Shown: positions 25,378 through 32,951 of the stretch, in pieces
Layout of the letters: each line of letters starts with the position of its first letter
Numbering within the stretch: position 1 is the first letter of the stretch
Notes under the pieces: model-generated
Databases searched by the model: none
The model's input: only the letters and a program-made list of their open reading frames with translations
What the model was told of the DNA's origin: nothing
Assembly (NCBI RefSeq): GCF_000371785.1
Contig: NZ_AQUI01000001.1
Location: 1-64,000 of the forward strand
Length of the DNA stretch: 64,000 nt
Direction: 5' to 3'
Origin: Actinopolyspora halophila DSM 43834
GTDB lineage: Bacteria; Actinomycetota; Actinomycetes; Mycobacteriales; Pseudonocardiaceae
Made by a program: the position numbers and the translations under genes

Positions 25378-26871
25378 ATGTTCACACCAACCGACGAGCA
25401 ACGCGCAGTGCTCGACACACTGCCCACCGCCGACCGGCTCAAAGTCACCGCCGGGGCGGGCGCAGGGAAAACGGCCGTACTGGTGCAGTGCGCCGAACTC
25501 ATGCGCGGCAAGAAGGTGCTGTACACCGCGTTCAACCGCGGGATCGTGCAGGAAGGAAAGGGAAAGTTCGGAGCGAACACCGACTACTTGACCAGCCACA
25601 AGTTGGCCTACGACGCGGTAGCCAAGCCGTACCTGAAGCGGCTGAACGACACCACCCGCCAACCGGGGAAGGAGAAAGCCAAGCTGCTGAGGCTCCTGGA
25701 GCCGTACCGGATCGGCGATCTGACGCTGCGGCCCGGCACCCTCGCCCGGCTGGCTTCAGACGGCGTGGAGAACTTCTGCAACGGGTCCGACGACGAACCG
25801 CAGTGGTTCCACATGCCGAATCTGGACGGGATCGACCAGTCGGAGTCTCGGGCGCTGCGGCAGTTCCTCCAGCCCTACGCCGCTGAGATGTGGGAGGAAC
25901 TCCAGCTCACTGACGCGCAGGGCGGGGAAAAGTTCCCGTTCACCCCCAACCACTTCAGGAAGCTGTGGCAGCTCACTCGGCCGACGCTGCCGTACGACGT
26001 GCTGCTGGTGGACGAGGCGCAGGACTCCGCCGAGGTGTTCATGGACGTGATCCGCCGGCAGGGTGCGCAGACCGTACTGATCGGCGATACGGCGCAGGCG
26101 ATCAACGAGTGGGCGGGAGCCCGCGATGCGATCCAGAGCTTCGACGCGCCTGAGCTGCGGTTGACCCAGAGTTTCCGGTTCGGTCAGGAGGTGGCCGACG
26201 AGGCGAACCTGTGGCTGGAGCTGCTCGGCACGTCCATGCGGATCACCGGTACCGGGAGTTCGCTGGTCGGCCCGAGTAGTGATCCGACCGCGGTGTTGAC
26301 CCGCACGAATGGGGAGGCCGTGGTTCAGCTGATGCAGGCTCAGTCGTCTGGGCGGAAGGTGGCCTTGGCTGGGACCAAGGCCAAGTCGGAAATTGAACAA
26401 CTCTGCGACGCGGCGGATGGGCTGAAGCAGGGCAAGGGCACGCACGTGAAAGCGCTGATGGCGTTCACCTACTGGTCGGAGTTGCAGCAGTACGCCCACT
26501 CCGAGGGGCGGGATCTGAAGCCGTTCGTCGAGGTGGTGGACATGCACGGCACTGACGTGGTGCGGCGGGCGCTGCGGGAGCTGGTGGCGGAGCAGCGGGC
26601 TGAGCGTGTGATTTCGACGGCCCACGTCAGCAAGGGGCTCGAGTTCGAGCGGGTGAAGATCGGGGCGGATTTCACGGAGCCGACCAGTGGTGATGGCACG
26701 CCGAAGGACCCGAGTCCGCAGGAGATCAAGCTGGGGTATGTGGCGCTGACGAGGGCGCAGGAGCAGCTTGATTTGGGCGGTTTGGCGTGGCTGCGCCGGA
26801 GGCGTGAGCGGGAGGCTCGCGGGCAGTCCGCCGGTGTCCACGGTGGTTCCGAGTTGGAGGTGGGCAGATGA
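25378..26871 (+). CDS. UvrD/Rep-like superfamily 1 DNA helicase
   Basis: 497 residues: Q-motif region at the start, Walker A AGAGAGKT (25-32), Walker B VLLVDEAQDS near 210, motif III VLIGDTAQAINEW, motif IV-like LTQSFRFG, motif V VISTAHVSKGLEF and motif VI GYVALTRAQEQL. All core helicase motifs are present, so it should be an active ATP-driven 3'-5' helicase, shorter than UvrD (about 720) because the inserted domains are reduced. On this element it probably serves replication or transfer. It overlaps a small cysteine protein gene (ATGA). Confidence 0.88.
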   Translation: MFTPTDEQRAVLDTLPTADRLKVTAGAGAGKTAVLVQCAELMRGKKVLYTAFNRGIVQEGKGKFGANTDYLTSHKLAYDAVAKPYLKRLNDTTRQPGKEKAKLLRLLEPYRIGDLTLRPGTLARLASDGVENFCNGSDDEPQWFHMPNLDGIDQSESRALRQFLQPYAAEMWEELQLTDAQGGEKFPFTPNHFRKLWQLTRPTLPYDVLLVDEAQDSAEVFMDVIRRQGAQTVLIGDTAQAINEWAGARDAIQSFDAPELRLTQSFRFGQEVADEANLWLELLGTSMRITGTGSSLVGPSSDPTAVLTRTNGEAVVQLMQAQSSGRKVALAGTKAKSEIEQLCDAADGLKQGKGTHVKALMAFTYWSELQQYAHSEGRDLKPFVEVVDMHGTDVVRRALRELVAEQRAERVISTAHVSKGLEFERVKIGADFTEPTSGDGTPKDPSPQEIKLGYVALTRAQEQLDLGGLAWLRRRREREARGQSAGVHGGSELEVGR

Positions 26872-27074
26872 GTAAGGAGAGTCGGAGCCGGAACGGGCGT
26901 CTGGCCTCCTCGGAGGAGTTGACGCAGGGAAACTTCCGCGAGGGGTGTTGCCCGATGTGTGGCACGTTCGTTCAGGGCAACGAGGCGGTGTGGAGTGAGC
27001 ACAACCGGGTGCTGCACGCCGATGGGTGGGAAGATCCGCTGTGGGTGAAGGCGGGTCGCGGCGGAGGATGCTGA
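26868..27074 (+). CDS. Small zinc-finger-like protein coupled to the helicase
   Basis: 68 residues with CCPMCG and SEHNRVLHADG, giving a CxxC...HxxxxH arrangement consistent with a zinc finger. It overlaps the helicase stop by 4 bp, so the two are translated together. Possibly a helicase partner or DNA-binding accessory. Confidence 0.6.
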   Translation: MSKESRSRNGRLASSEELTQGNFREGCCPMCGTFVQGNEAVWSEHNRVLHADGWEDPLWVKAGRGGGC

Positions 27075-27221
27075 CCTTGAGGTCAGCGGTGATGCTGGCG
27101 TATGCGGCGTAGCCGCGCGACCAGCGAGAACAGTGGGGGATGGTGGTGAGGTCTGGTTTGGGTGGGCCTCGCCGCCCTACACTGGGGGTAGGTAGCACGG
27201 AGATTGTACGGAGGGGAGACC

Positions 27222-27527
27222 ATGCCGAAGAACCAGTTCCATGCGCGCCACGAGTCCGCGACGGGGACTCCGATGGTGCGCATGGAGGTGAGCGTGTATT
27301 ACACGCTCGACGAGGCCGCGACGGTGCTGGCGCAAACACTTCCGGCGAAGCCGGTGAAGTTCGGTAGGAGGACGGCGCAGCAGAAGCTCACGGATGCGGC
27401 GAATGCGGGCTACCGGGGAACGTCGCCGGGTGCGGACCCGGAGGCGGTCGAGTTCTACCGGAACAAGCTCATTGAGTGCGGGGTGTTCCCGGACCCGGAT
27501 GCCCCGGAGGGGGATGATGACGAGTAG
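27222..27527 (+). CDS. Hypothetical protein (101 aa)
   Basis: ATG 27222 has GGAGGGGAG upstream, favouring it over the ATG at 27204. The N-terminal half reads as strands (MVRMEVSVYYTLDEAATVLA), the C-terminal half as helices with EAVEFYRNKLIECGVFPDPD and an acidic tail. Closed by a strong terminator. No family recognised. Confidence 0.6.
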   Translation: MPKNQFHARHESATGTPMVRMEVSVYYTLDEAATVLAQTLPAKPVKFGRRTAQQKLTDAANAGYRGTSPGADPEAVEFYRNKLIECGVFPDPDAPEGDDDE

Positions 27528-27545
27528 CGCGTGCCGAAGCGTGTG

Positions 27546-27584
27546 AGGGCCGCTCCGACCACCCATGTCGGAGCGGCCCTTTTT
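27546..27584 (+). terminator. Rho-independent terminator
   Basis: Perfect 14-bp stem AGGGCCGCTCCGAC / GTCGGAGCGGCCCT, 7-nt loop, then TTTT. Ends the helicase transcript. Confidence 0.9.
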
Positions 27585-27615
27585 GTGTGCGGTGGGTGGT
27601 TCGTAGTGTCGCGCT

Positions 27616-27798
27616 GTGTGTGATGGGGGATCTGTGCTGCGGCACGAGTGGGACGCGGTGGTGTTGATGGGCACGTCGTTGGTGGCGTTACTGGGGGCGA
27701 GCTGTGGGTGTGTGTGGGTGACCGCAGTGGGGCTGGGTGTCTCGCTGGTGGTGGTTGCGCTGGGGGGTCGGGCTGATCCGCCGTATCTGCGGCTGTGA
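27616..27798 (+). CDS. Possible small membrane protein
   Basis: A 60-residue frame with two adjacent hydrophobic stretches (AVVLMGTSLVALLGA and VWVTAVGLGVSLVVVALGG). No ribosome site stands out before the ATG, and it lies between a terminator and the next promoter, so it would need its own promoter. Weak call. Confidence 0.3.
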   Translation: MCDGGSVLRHEWDAVVLMGTSLVALLGASCGCVWVTAVGLGVSLVVVALGGRADPPYLRL

Positions 27799-27841
27799 TT
27801 ACTCCATTCGAGTGACGTTCTTGGTAGGCCCTTCGTCATCC

Positions 27842-27870
27842 TTGAATATGGGTACCTATGTAGGTAGTAT
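27842..27870 (+). promoter_or_regulatory. Promoter of the WhiB operon
   Basis: TTGAAT, 17 bases, TAGTAT. The spacer and downstream region contain ACCTAT and ATAGGT arms and the 10-mer TATGTAGGTA also found at the helicase promoter (25341). TSS about 27877, 30 bp before the WhiB start. Confidence 0.65.
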
Positions 27871-27907
27871 ATAGGTGTAACCCCAGGTGATACGGAGGTA
27901 ATAGACG

Positions 27908-28168
27908 ATGAAGGAGACGCAGGCGAGCACCGACTGGCGCGATCGCGCTGCCTGCCGCGACCAGGACCCCGAGCTGTTCTTCCCGGTCGGCAACAGCGGA
28001 CCCGCGCTCGAGCAGGAACAGGCAGCCAAGGCCGTGTGCGCTGCCTGCCCGGTGGCCACCGAGTGCCTGAACTACGCACTGGGCGGTGGGCTCACCTACG
28101 GGATCTACGGCGGCACGTCCGCCCCGGAGCGTCGGGCGCTGCGCATTCGGGAAGCCCTGGCGGCATGA
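27908..28168 (+). CDS. WhiB-family iron-sulfur transcription factor
   Basis: 86 residues with the four invariant cysteines (Cys16, Cys44, Cys47, Cys53; CAACPVATEC) that bind a [4Fe-4S] cluster, and the GIYGGT turn (65-70) before a basic C-terminal helix (PERRALRIREAL). WhiB proteins bind sigma factor region 4 and tune transcription in actinobacteria and their phages and plasmids. It heads an operon of very small genes, with the next ATG overlapping its stop. Confidence 0.93.
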   Translation: MKETQASTDWRDRAACRDQDPELFFPVGNSGPALEQEQAAKAVCAACPVATECLNYALGGGLTYGIYGGTSAPERRALRIREALAA

Positions 28169-28389
28169 ACCATGAAGACATCGATCCGGGGCAGTGGATC
28201 TCCTACCTGCCCCGCGATCCCGAACCGGGCGAAGGGGCACGGCGCGGTCGGGTGCTCAACACCGCGGACGCGCTGTTCTGGGGCCGGGTGCAGTACCGGG
28301 TCCGCCCGCACAACAGAACCGACGAGGAATACGTGGATTCCGCCCGTGTGGTCGGGCGGGTCAGCAACCCGAACGGAGATGAGCAATGA
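28165..28389 (+). CDS. Small protein downstream of WhiB
   Basis: 74 residues from the ATG that overlaps the WhiB stop (ATGA). Strand-rich (GQWISYLP, VQYRVRPHN, YVDSARVVGRVS), reading like a small beta-barrel. It also overlaps the next gene by 4 bp. No family recognised. Confidence 0.6.
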   Translation: MNHEDIDPGQWISYLPRDPEPGEGARRGRVLNTADALFWGRVQYRVRPHNRTDEEYVDSARVVGRVSNPNGDEQ

Positions 28390-28502
28390 GGAAGCGGAAT
28401 CACCAGCGGGGATTCGAGCTGGGCATGTTCCTGCTGGCCACGGTCGGCGGGCTGGCCGTGCTGAGCGTGGTCACCGTGTTGGGTGTGACCGGGCAGCTGT
28501 GA
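28386..28502 (+). CDS. Single-span membrane micro-protein (38 aa)
   Basis: A basic N-terminus (MRKRNHQRGFELG) then one hydrophobic helix (MFLLATVGGLAVLSVVTVLG). It starts inside the stop of the previous gene (ATGA), a coupling that supports its being real despite its size. Role unknown. Confidence 0.6.
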   Translation: MRKRNHQRGFELGMFLLATVGGLAVLSVVTVLGVTGQL

Positions 28503-28652
28503 CCTGGCCGGTGCGCTCCGTCGCGTGCGGGCGGTGCCCGTGCGGGGCGGAGCCTACCGGACAGGACGGTGGGCGACCCGACCAGCGACAAGACTGTGAC
28601 ATCCGCGCTGGCCGGGGCCAATCTCCACTCACCAGAGAGAGGAGCACACACG

Positions 28653-28853
28653 ATGGTACGCCTCGCACCTCGCGCCGCGCTGTACGGCGCATCCGGCAAC
28701 AACCCGTCCAACGCGCCGAAGAAGGTGCGCGACCAGCAGGGCCGCACCTGGCAGCGGGATTCGGCCGGGACGTACCGGCCGAACGGGCGGCACCCCCAGT
28801 CTCTCACCGCTCTCGGCGCTGCCGTGGGCGACCTGGTGGAGGTGCAGGGATGA
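28653..28853 (+). CDS. Small basic protein (66 aa)
   Basis: ATG 28653 follows GAGAGAGGAG. The sequence is rich in Arg, Asn and Gly (NNPSNAPKKVRDQQGRTWQR) and ends in a short hydrophobic segment. Overlaps the following micro-gene by 4 bp. Possible nucleic-acid binder, unproven. Confidence 0.55.
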   Translation: MVRLAPRAALYGASGNNPSNAPKKVRDQQGRTWQRDSAGTYRPNGRHPQSLTALGAAVGDLVEVQG

Positions 28854-28966
28854 GCAACGACGACGTGAGCAAGAAAACCAAGGACAAGGCCGAGTGGCGC
28901 AAGAAGCGTCTGGACGACAGGGAAAAAAGCAAGGAAGAGCTGCGTCGATTGGGGAGGAAAGCCTGA
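28850..28966 (+). CDS. Highly charged micro-protein (38 aa)
   Basis: Almost half of the residues are Lys, Arg, Asp or Glu (SKKTKDKAEWRKKRLDDREK), predicted to be one long charged helix. It overlaps its upstream neighbour by ATGA and its downstream neighbour by TGATG. No family recognised. Confidence 0.5.
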   Translation: MSNDDVSKKTKDKAEWRKKRLDDREKSKEELRRLGRKA

Positions 28967-29154
28967 TGGCTCTGTCGGAACGGATGAAGAACGCCGCGAG
29001 AGACAAGGCCAAGCAGGCTTTCCTGGAGCCGCGGCAGCCGGGCGAACGGTGCCCTGCACGGCACGGTCCCCGTGGTCGCACCTGTGAACGGCGGGTGAAA
29101 CGAGGCAAGTCCGGCACCTGCGGGAACCCGAACTGCCTCGCGCAGATCGGCTGA
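28966..29154 (+). CDS. Small cysteine protein (62 aa)
   Basis: ATG 28966 shares one base with the preceding stop and has GGGGAGGAAAG upstream. A basic helix (ERMKNAARDKAKQAFLEP) is followed by four cysteines (CPARHG, CERR, CGNPNC), a likely zinc knuckle. It closes a coupled set of micro-genes. Confidence 0.55.
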   Translation: MALSERMKNAARDKAKQAFLEPRQPGERCPARHGPRGRTCERRVKRGKSGTCGNPNCLAQIG

Positions 29155-29226
29155 ACGTTCCTTGTGGTGGGCACCGGGCGCTCCTGGTGCCCACCCCTTC
29201 CCTCTTCTTTGCGATTGGAGAGCCCA

Positions 29227-29715
29227 ATGATGACGACGACCTCGGAGGCGAATGACCGGATCGCCGCGCTGGCACAGCGGAGCTACGACGCGGCGCACGC
29301 GGCGATGAGCGTCCACGCACGGTTCATTGCCGCCGCCCAGCGGGACGAGCTGGCGACCGAGATCAGCCACCGGTTGTCCGGTGCGCTGTCCGACCGGCTG
29401 CACAACGACGGTCCACTGGGCGCGAGTGACCTGCTCGTGAACCGCACCGACCTGATCGACCTGGTGCGTGGCTACCAGGCGCGGCACGGGGAGGAAACCC
29501 TGGTCGCGCGGGAGACTGTGGGACGGCTGGAGTGGCAGCTCGGGGCGGAGCTCCCGGTGGCACCGCTGTCCGAGCGGTACCTGTCCACTGCGCACGGCGG
29601 GGTGTGGGACCGGGAGTTGAACAGGAAATTGTGCCTCTGCGGGGCGTGGACAGCCTGCGACGGGATGTCTCCGCTGGTGGGCATCGCGTGCCGCAAGTGT
29701 GATGCGCGGGTCTGA
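29227..29715 (+). CDS. Hypothetical protein with C-terminal zinc-ribbon-like cysteines
   Basis: 162 residues from ATG 29227 (GGAGAG upstream). The body is helical (RIAALAQRSYDAAHAAMSVH), and the last 35 residues hold LCLCGAWTAC...ACRKCDARV with cysteines spaced as in a zinc ribbon. A nucleic-acid or protein-binding tail is plausible. No family recognised. Confidence 0.6.
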   Translation: MMTTTSEANDRIAALAQRSYDAAHAAMSVHARFIAAAQRDELATEISHRLSGALSDRLHNDGPLGASDLLVNRTDLIDLVRGYQARHGEETLVARETVGRLEWQLGAELPVAPLSERYLSTAHGGVWDRELNRKLCLCGAWTACDGMSPLVGIACRKCDARV

Positions 29716-29854
29716 CCGTGGGGTGCGCACGGCCTCATCCCCGGTGGGGTGGGGCTCGCGGGCTCCGCGGATGCGGGCTCCCCGGCCGAGACGGGCTACC
29801 AACCGGTGTCTCGGCCGGGTCGTTCCCACCAACCACTACTAGTGGAGGTTTCCA

Positions 29855-30010
29855 GTGAAACACAGGAAGCTGTCTCCGGCGAATCTGCTGGTCGCAGCGG
29901 CACCGTCGATGGCGGGTCCGTTCCGCTGCTCCAACTGTGGGGCACAGACGAGCCCGTTGATCGACGGGTTGTGCGGCCTCTGCTTCGACGTGCTGAAGCG
30001 GAACCGGTGA
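29855..30010 (+). CDS. Zinc-ribbon micro-protein (51 aa)
   Basis: Start is GTG 29855 with GGAGG six bases upstream. Two CxxC pairs (FRCSNCGA and LCGLCFD) about 15 residues apart form a textbook zinc ribbon after a 24-residue basic/hydrophobic leader. Likely one of several small zinc proteins of this element. Confidence 0.6.
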   Translation: MKHRKLSPANLLVAAAPSMAGPFRCSNCGAQTSPLIDGLCGLCFDVLKRNR

Positions 30011-30138
30011 CCGGAGGAGTAGGCGTCTAGCGGTGTGGCCCGCCTCGACCATGTCGGGGCGGGCCACGTTCGTATCCGAGGTGTGTTGGGAGGATGATCG
30101 TGTCCGTGACCAGCACACGCCTAGGGGAGGCGATCACG

Positions 30139-30309
30139 ATGGGGCGTACCACAATCATCGACACGGCCAGCGGAGAGCGGGGCACGATCACTCGCACTGC
30201 GGACGGGGCGCTGTTGTTCTTCCCGACGCATGGTGTGCCGCGACCGATCGCTGATCCTGGCCGGTATCGCTCGGAGGGCAGTGGGCGGCCGGTGTCGGCT
30301 GCGTGGTGA
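30139..30309 (+). CDS. Small beta-rich protein (56 aa)
   Basis: ATG 30139 has AGGGGAGG eight bases upstream; GTG 30100 and ATG 30094 are possible earlier starts. The product alternates short strands (TTIIDTASGERGTITRT, GALLFFPTHG) and resembles a small barrel. It is the last of the small genes before a structured intergenic region. Confidence 0.5.
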   Translation: MGRTTIIDTASGERGTITRTADGALLFFPTHGVPRPIADPGRYRSEGSGRPVSAAW

Positions 30310-30375
30310 CGCACGCCTCTCCCACCGTCGGGAGAGGTGGGATCACCAGGTAAGATCAGAAGTCGGGAGCCATAG

Positions 30376-30520
30376 AAAAAGGGGCCACGGCACCGACCCG
30401 TGACCCCTCTTTGCCGGAAGTCTCAGTCTTCCCGGCTCCCTACACCGAACGCCTCTACGCCAATAGACCAGATTCGGTGTCCCACGGCCCCGCTGGTGTT
30501 TGCGCACCGCGAGACCAGCA
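30376..30520 (-). ncRNA. Candidate structured small RNA upstream of the second initiator-like gene
   Basis: On the minus strand, about 145 nt run from a plausible promoter to a terminator. Successive hairpins, 5' to 3': GCTGGT/ACCAGC (30492-30519), ACACCGAA/TTCGGTGT (30444-30482), a GCCGGGAAG/CTTCCGGC stem (30413-30436), and the terminator stem whose outer arms are GGGG/CCCC (30381-30408) followed by TTTTT at 30380-30376. No open frame of note. It lies divergent from the initiator-like gene by about 110 bp, where a replication-control RNA could act. RNA identity is unknown. Confidence 0.5.
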
Positions 30521-30526
30521 ACAACT

Positions 30527-30557
30527 AGTGTAGCGGCATCCCTGCGGTGGTTTGCAA
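30527..30557 (-). promoter_or_regulatory. Promoter of the candidate small RNA
   Basis: On the minus strand TTGCAA (30557-30552), 19 bases, TACACT (30532-30527). The spacer is at the long end of the normal range; the hexamers are good. Confidence 0.45.
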
Positions 30558-30629
30558 CTGGCCGGGCGGTGTGTCCGCTAGCACAGGTGGGCCGATGGGG
30601 CATTTGAGCTGGTCTGGGAAGGACCACTC

Positions 30630-31847
30630 GTGGCTTTCACCGTTGTTGATTGGGCTACGCACGCCGCCCCGGTCGCGACCACGTATGAGCGGATCATCCT
30701 GATGATCCTCGCCGACCGGGCGAATATGGACGGTACGGGCGCGTACCGCAGTAAGCGCACGCTGGCCGAAGCCGCGCTCTGCGACCAGAAGACCGTCCAA
30801 AAGTACCTCACGAAGATGCGGAAGCGAGGGCTCATCGCCTACGGCGACCAGTCGCTCGTCAAGAACATCAAGCCGCAGTATCGGCCGAACGTCTACGACG
30901 TGCTGATGCCGTACTCCGCCTATCCCGGCTGGGCATTGGAGAAGGCGAATCAGGAGCGCGTGGAGAAGGGGCTCGATCCGCTTTCAGAGGTGACACGACC
31001 GGATATCGCCCCCCCCGAGTCGGGGCGGAAACCGCGGTCGGACAAGGGCGCGGAACGGCCGGAGCGGCGGAAGAAAAAGCCTGCCGGTGACGCTGCGCCC
31101 AGCGACGATTACCAGGGGGGAATGACAGTCCCCCCTAGTTCCGAGCAGCCAGGGGGGAATGACAGTCCCCGCCAGGGGGGAATGACAGTCCCCGCCAGGG
31201 GGGACTCGCAGTCCCCACTAGGGGGGACTGGCACACCCCCAAACCTGTCCGGGGGAACCGGTCCAACGGAACCGGCCCCTGGAACCGGTCCCCCTCAGAG
31301 GGAGACCTCTTCCGTCCCATCCACGGCTACGGACTCGAGCGCGAGCGCGCGCGAGGACGGTTACCCGATCCAGCCTTGCGACGGGGATGGGATGAACGAA
31401 GAGTCATCGGACGAGGAAAACAACCCAGCGGAATTGGCAGGCCGGTTCCTCGCGGATCTCGCCCAGTCCGACTCCGCCCAGCACCTGGTGCAGCCCAATG
31501 CCGAGCAGAAGCACTACCTCATGGAGCTCGTCCAGGCCGCGTGGAAGCTGGGAGTGTCCAACGCCGAGCTGAGGGCGGAGCTGACCCGCAGCATCTCCAC
31601 CTGCACCTACATGACCGTGTGGGTCAACCGGCTTGAGCAGTACGTGCACCAGACGGAGACACGACGGAAAGCCGAGCAGCAGACCGCGGACCAGTTCCCG
31701 GCGTGTGACACGTGCCTGGCGGAGCGCGGGTTCGGGGACTTCCACCGGAAGGTGTTCCGCGATGCCCTGGATCCCACCTCGGAGCTGCTTCCGTGCCCGG
31801 ACTGCAGCCCGGCGCAGCACCGGCAGTGGATCACCGAGATGGCATAA
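30630..31847 (+). CDS. Winged-helix replication-initiator-like protein (lambda O-like plan), copy 2
   Basis: 405 residues from GTG 30630. The first 100 residues are a winged helix (ERIILMILADRANM, SKRTLAEAALCDQKTVQKYL, MRKRGLIAY). A Pro/Gly-rich linker (about 140-230) is encoded by tandem 23-bp DNA repeats; the C-terminal 170 residues are helical with a zinc site CDTCLAERG...CPDCSPAQH. This matches the lambda O arrangement with origin iterons inside the initiator gene. It shares this plan, though little sequence, with the gene at 22922. Replication function is inferred. Confidence 0.6.
   Translation: MAFTVVDWATHAAPVATTYERIILMILADRANMDGTGAYRSKRTLAEAALCDQKTVQKYLTKMRKRGLIAYGDQSLVKNIKPQYRPNVYDVLMPYSAYPGWALEKANQERVEKGLDPLSEVTRPDIAPPESGRKPRSDKGAERPERRKKKPAGDAAPSDDYQGGMTVPPSSEQPGGNDSPRQGGMTVPARGDSQSPLGGTGTPPNLSGGTGPTEPAPGTGPPQRETSSVPSTATDSSASAREDGYPIQPCDGDGMNEESSDEENNPAELAGRFLADLAQSDSAQHLVQPNAEQKHYLMELVQAAWKLGVSNAELRAELTRSISTCTYMTVWVNRLEQYVHQTETRRKAEQQTADQFPACDTCLAERGFGDFHRKVFRDALDPTSELLPCPDCSPAQHRQWITEMA
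31112..31240. repeat. Iterons: 22-bp units with 23-bp period inside the coding sequence
   Basis: Units start at 31112, 31149, 31172, 31195 and 31218. Consensus CCAGGGGGGA, then a variable 8-base core (ATGACAG or CTCGCAG), then TCCCC. Each is dyad-like (GGGGA/TCCCC; unit 4 has GGGGACT, 3 nt, AGTCCCC). The 23-bp step is not a multiple of three, so the same DNA is read in different frames. Confidence 0.8.
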
Positions 31848-31966
31848 ACCCGGCTGTGTGGCGCGCACACGCCACGGAGGCCACGGTGCTTCCCATTCAT
31901 CGAACAGCTGGACGAGGAACGCACAGCCCAACTCACAGATCAACCCAGATGAAGGGAGGAGCGGCG

Positions 31967-32317
31967 ATGTCGTCGCTACTCACCCACGTGCACTCCGCGG
32001 CCTACGGCGGGCACCAGGTGCCCCCGTGGACTTGCGTCACCCTCGCCTACCTCGCCCATGAACTCGGCCGCGACCCCGCCGAGCTCGCCGCCCTCGAGGT
32101 GCCCATCCGGCACGACACTGACGGCCAGGAAGTGTTCGACCTGGACGATCTCGACCAGGCGGCCGAAACCACCAGCACCACCGAACGTGGCCGTTTCGAG
32201 AAACTCGTCGAAGCGGCATTCGAGGACGATTTCCAACAGTTCCACCCACGGTTGTTCGAGAACCCGGCCGTGGCCGCTACCGCGCGGGAAATGGGCTACC
32301 GCGTCCCCACTGAGTAA
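31967..32317 (+). CDS. Hypothetical protein (116 aa)
   Basis: ATG 31967 follows GGGAGGAG. Mostly helical with an acidic middle (VFDLDDLDQAAE) and FQQFHPRLFENPAVAATARE near the end. It follows the initiator-like gene by 120 bp and is closed by a perfect bidirectional terminator, so it is probably in the same transcript. No family recognised. Confidence 0.6.
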   Translation: MSSLLTHVHSAAYGGHQVPPWTCVTLAYLAHELGRDPAELAALEVPIRHDTDGQEVFDLDDLDQAAETTSTTERGRFEKLVEAAFEDDFQQFHPRLFENPAVAATAREMGYRVPTE

Positions 32318-32327
32318 CCGGCGGTAT

Positions 32328-32369
32328 AAAAAATCCCCGGCCGGTGTGTTCTCCGGCCGGGGATTTTTT
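32328..32369. terminator. Bidirectional rho-independent terminator
   Basis: AAAAAAT, stem CCCCGGCCGG / CCGGCCGGGG with an 8-nt loop, then TTTTTT. Perfectly symmetrical, between convergent genes at 31967 (+) and 32380 (-). Confidence 0.92.
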
Positions 32370-32379
32370 CGTGAGCGCG

Positions 32380-32925
32380 TCACGTCGTCTCAGCGAACAC
32401 CTTGCTGTTCAGTTCATCCTTCTCCTGTTGAAGTGCTTTCACCTGGGATTGCCAGTGCGCGACTTCGTGCTGTTCTTCCGCGCCTTGGACGTGGCTATTC
32501 CCGGTGATCTGTACTGCTCGCCGCGCGAGCCACACAGCCCCGGCCAAACCGGCCACACCGACCAGCCACGCGAGCCAATAGCCCGAGGCGTAGGCAATCA
32601 ACAGCACCAGCAACGCACCCCCGCCGAATGAGGCGCTGGCCTTGCCCGTGGTGCGGGCGCGGTGGCGCTCGTGCTCCAGCCGCGCCGCGTGCTCCTGTCG
32701 CGCCTGCTCCAACCTCTGCCGCGCGGTCTCCAGCTCCGAGTCGAGCTGTTCCAACCGGGGCAAGTTCGCCTCCAGCAGCAGCATGGAGTCGGTCACCGCA
32801 GTGATCCGCTGCTGGAACACTCCTCGGTGCTCGGACTCCTCGTCCTGCGCGTCGCGGAGGTTCATCAGTCTCATGATCTCGGCCTGCTGCTGCTCGATCT
32901 GGTCGCGGTAGGTCGTCTCCGTCAT
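32380..32925 (-). CDS. Coiled-coil membrane protein
   Basis: 181 residues from ATG 32925, with AGGAG upstream. A long coiled coil (residues about 5-95, many Gln, Glu, Arg) precedes two hydrophobic segments (ASFGGGALLVLLIAYASGY and LAWLVGVAGLAGAVWLA) and a further helical tail. It lies downstream of the TraB-like translocase across the 12-bp repeat array, suggesting a role in transfer or spreading. No family recognised. Confidence 0.6.
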   Translation of the reverse strand: MTETTYRDQIEQQQAEIMRLMNLRDAQDEESEHRGVFQQRITAVTDSMLLLEANLPRLEQLDSELETARQRLEQARQEHAARLEHERHRARTTGKASASFGGGALLVLLIAYASGYWLAWLVGVAGLAGAVWLARRAVQITGNSHVQGAEEQHEVAHWQSQVKALQQEKDELNSKVFAETT

Positions 32926-32951
32926 TGTCCGCTCCTGACACAGTGCGTGAA

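Noticed and set aside
30376-30520. tRNA or tmRNA in the structured gap
   Set aside because: Hairpins are present but there is no acceptor stem closing the ends, no GTTCGANNC T-loop in the right place and no CCA end.
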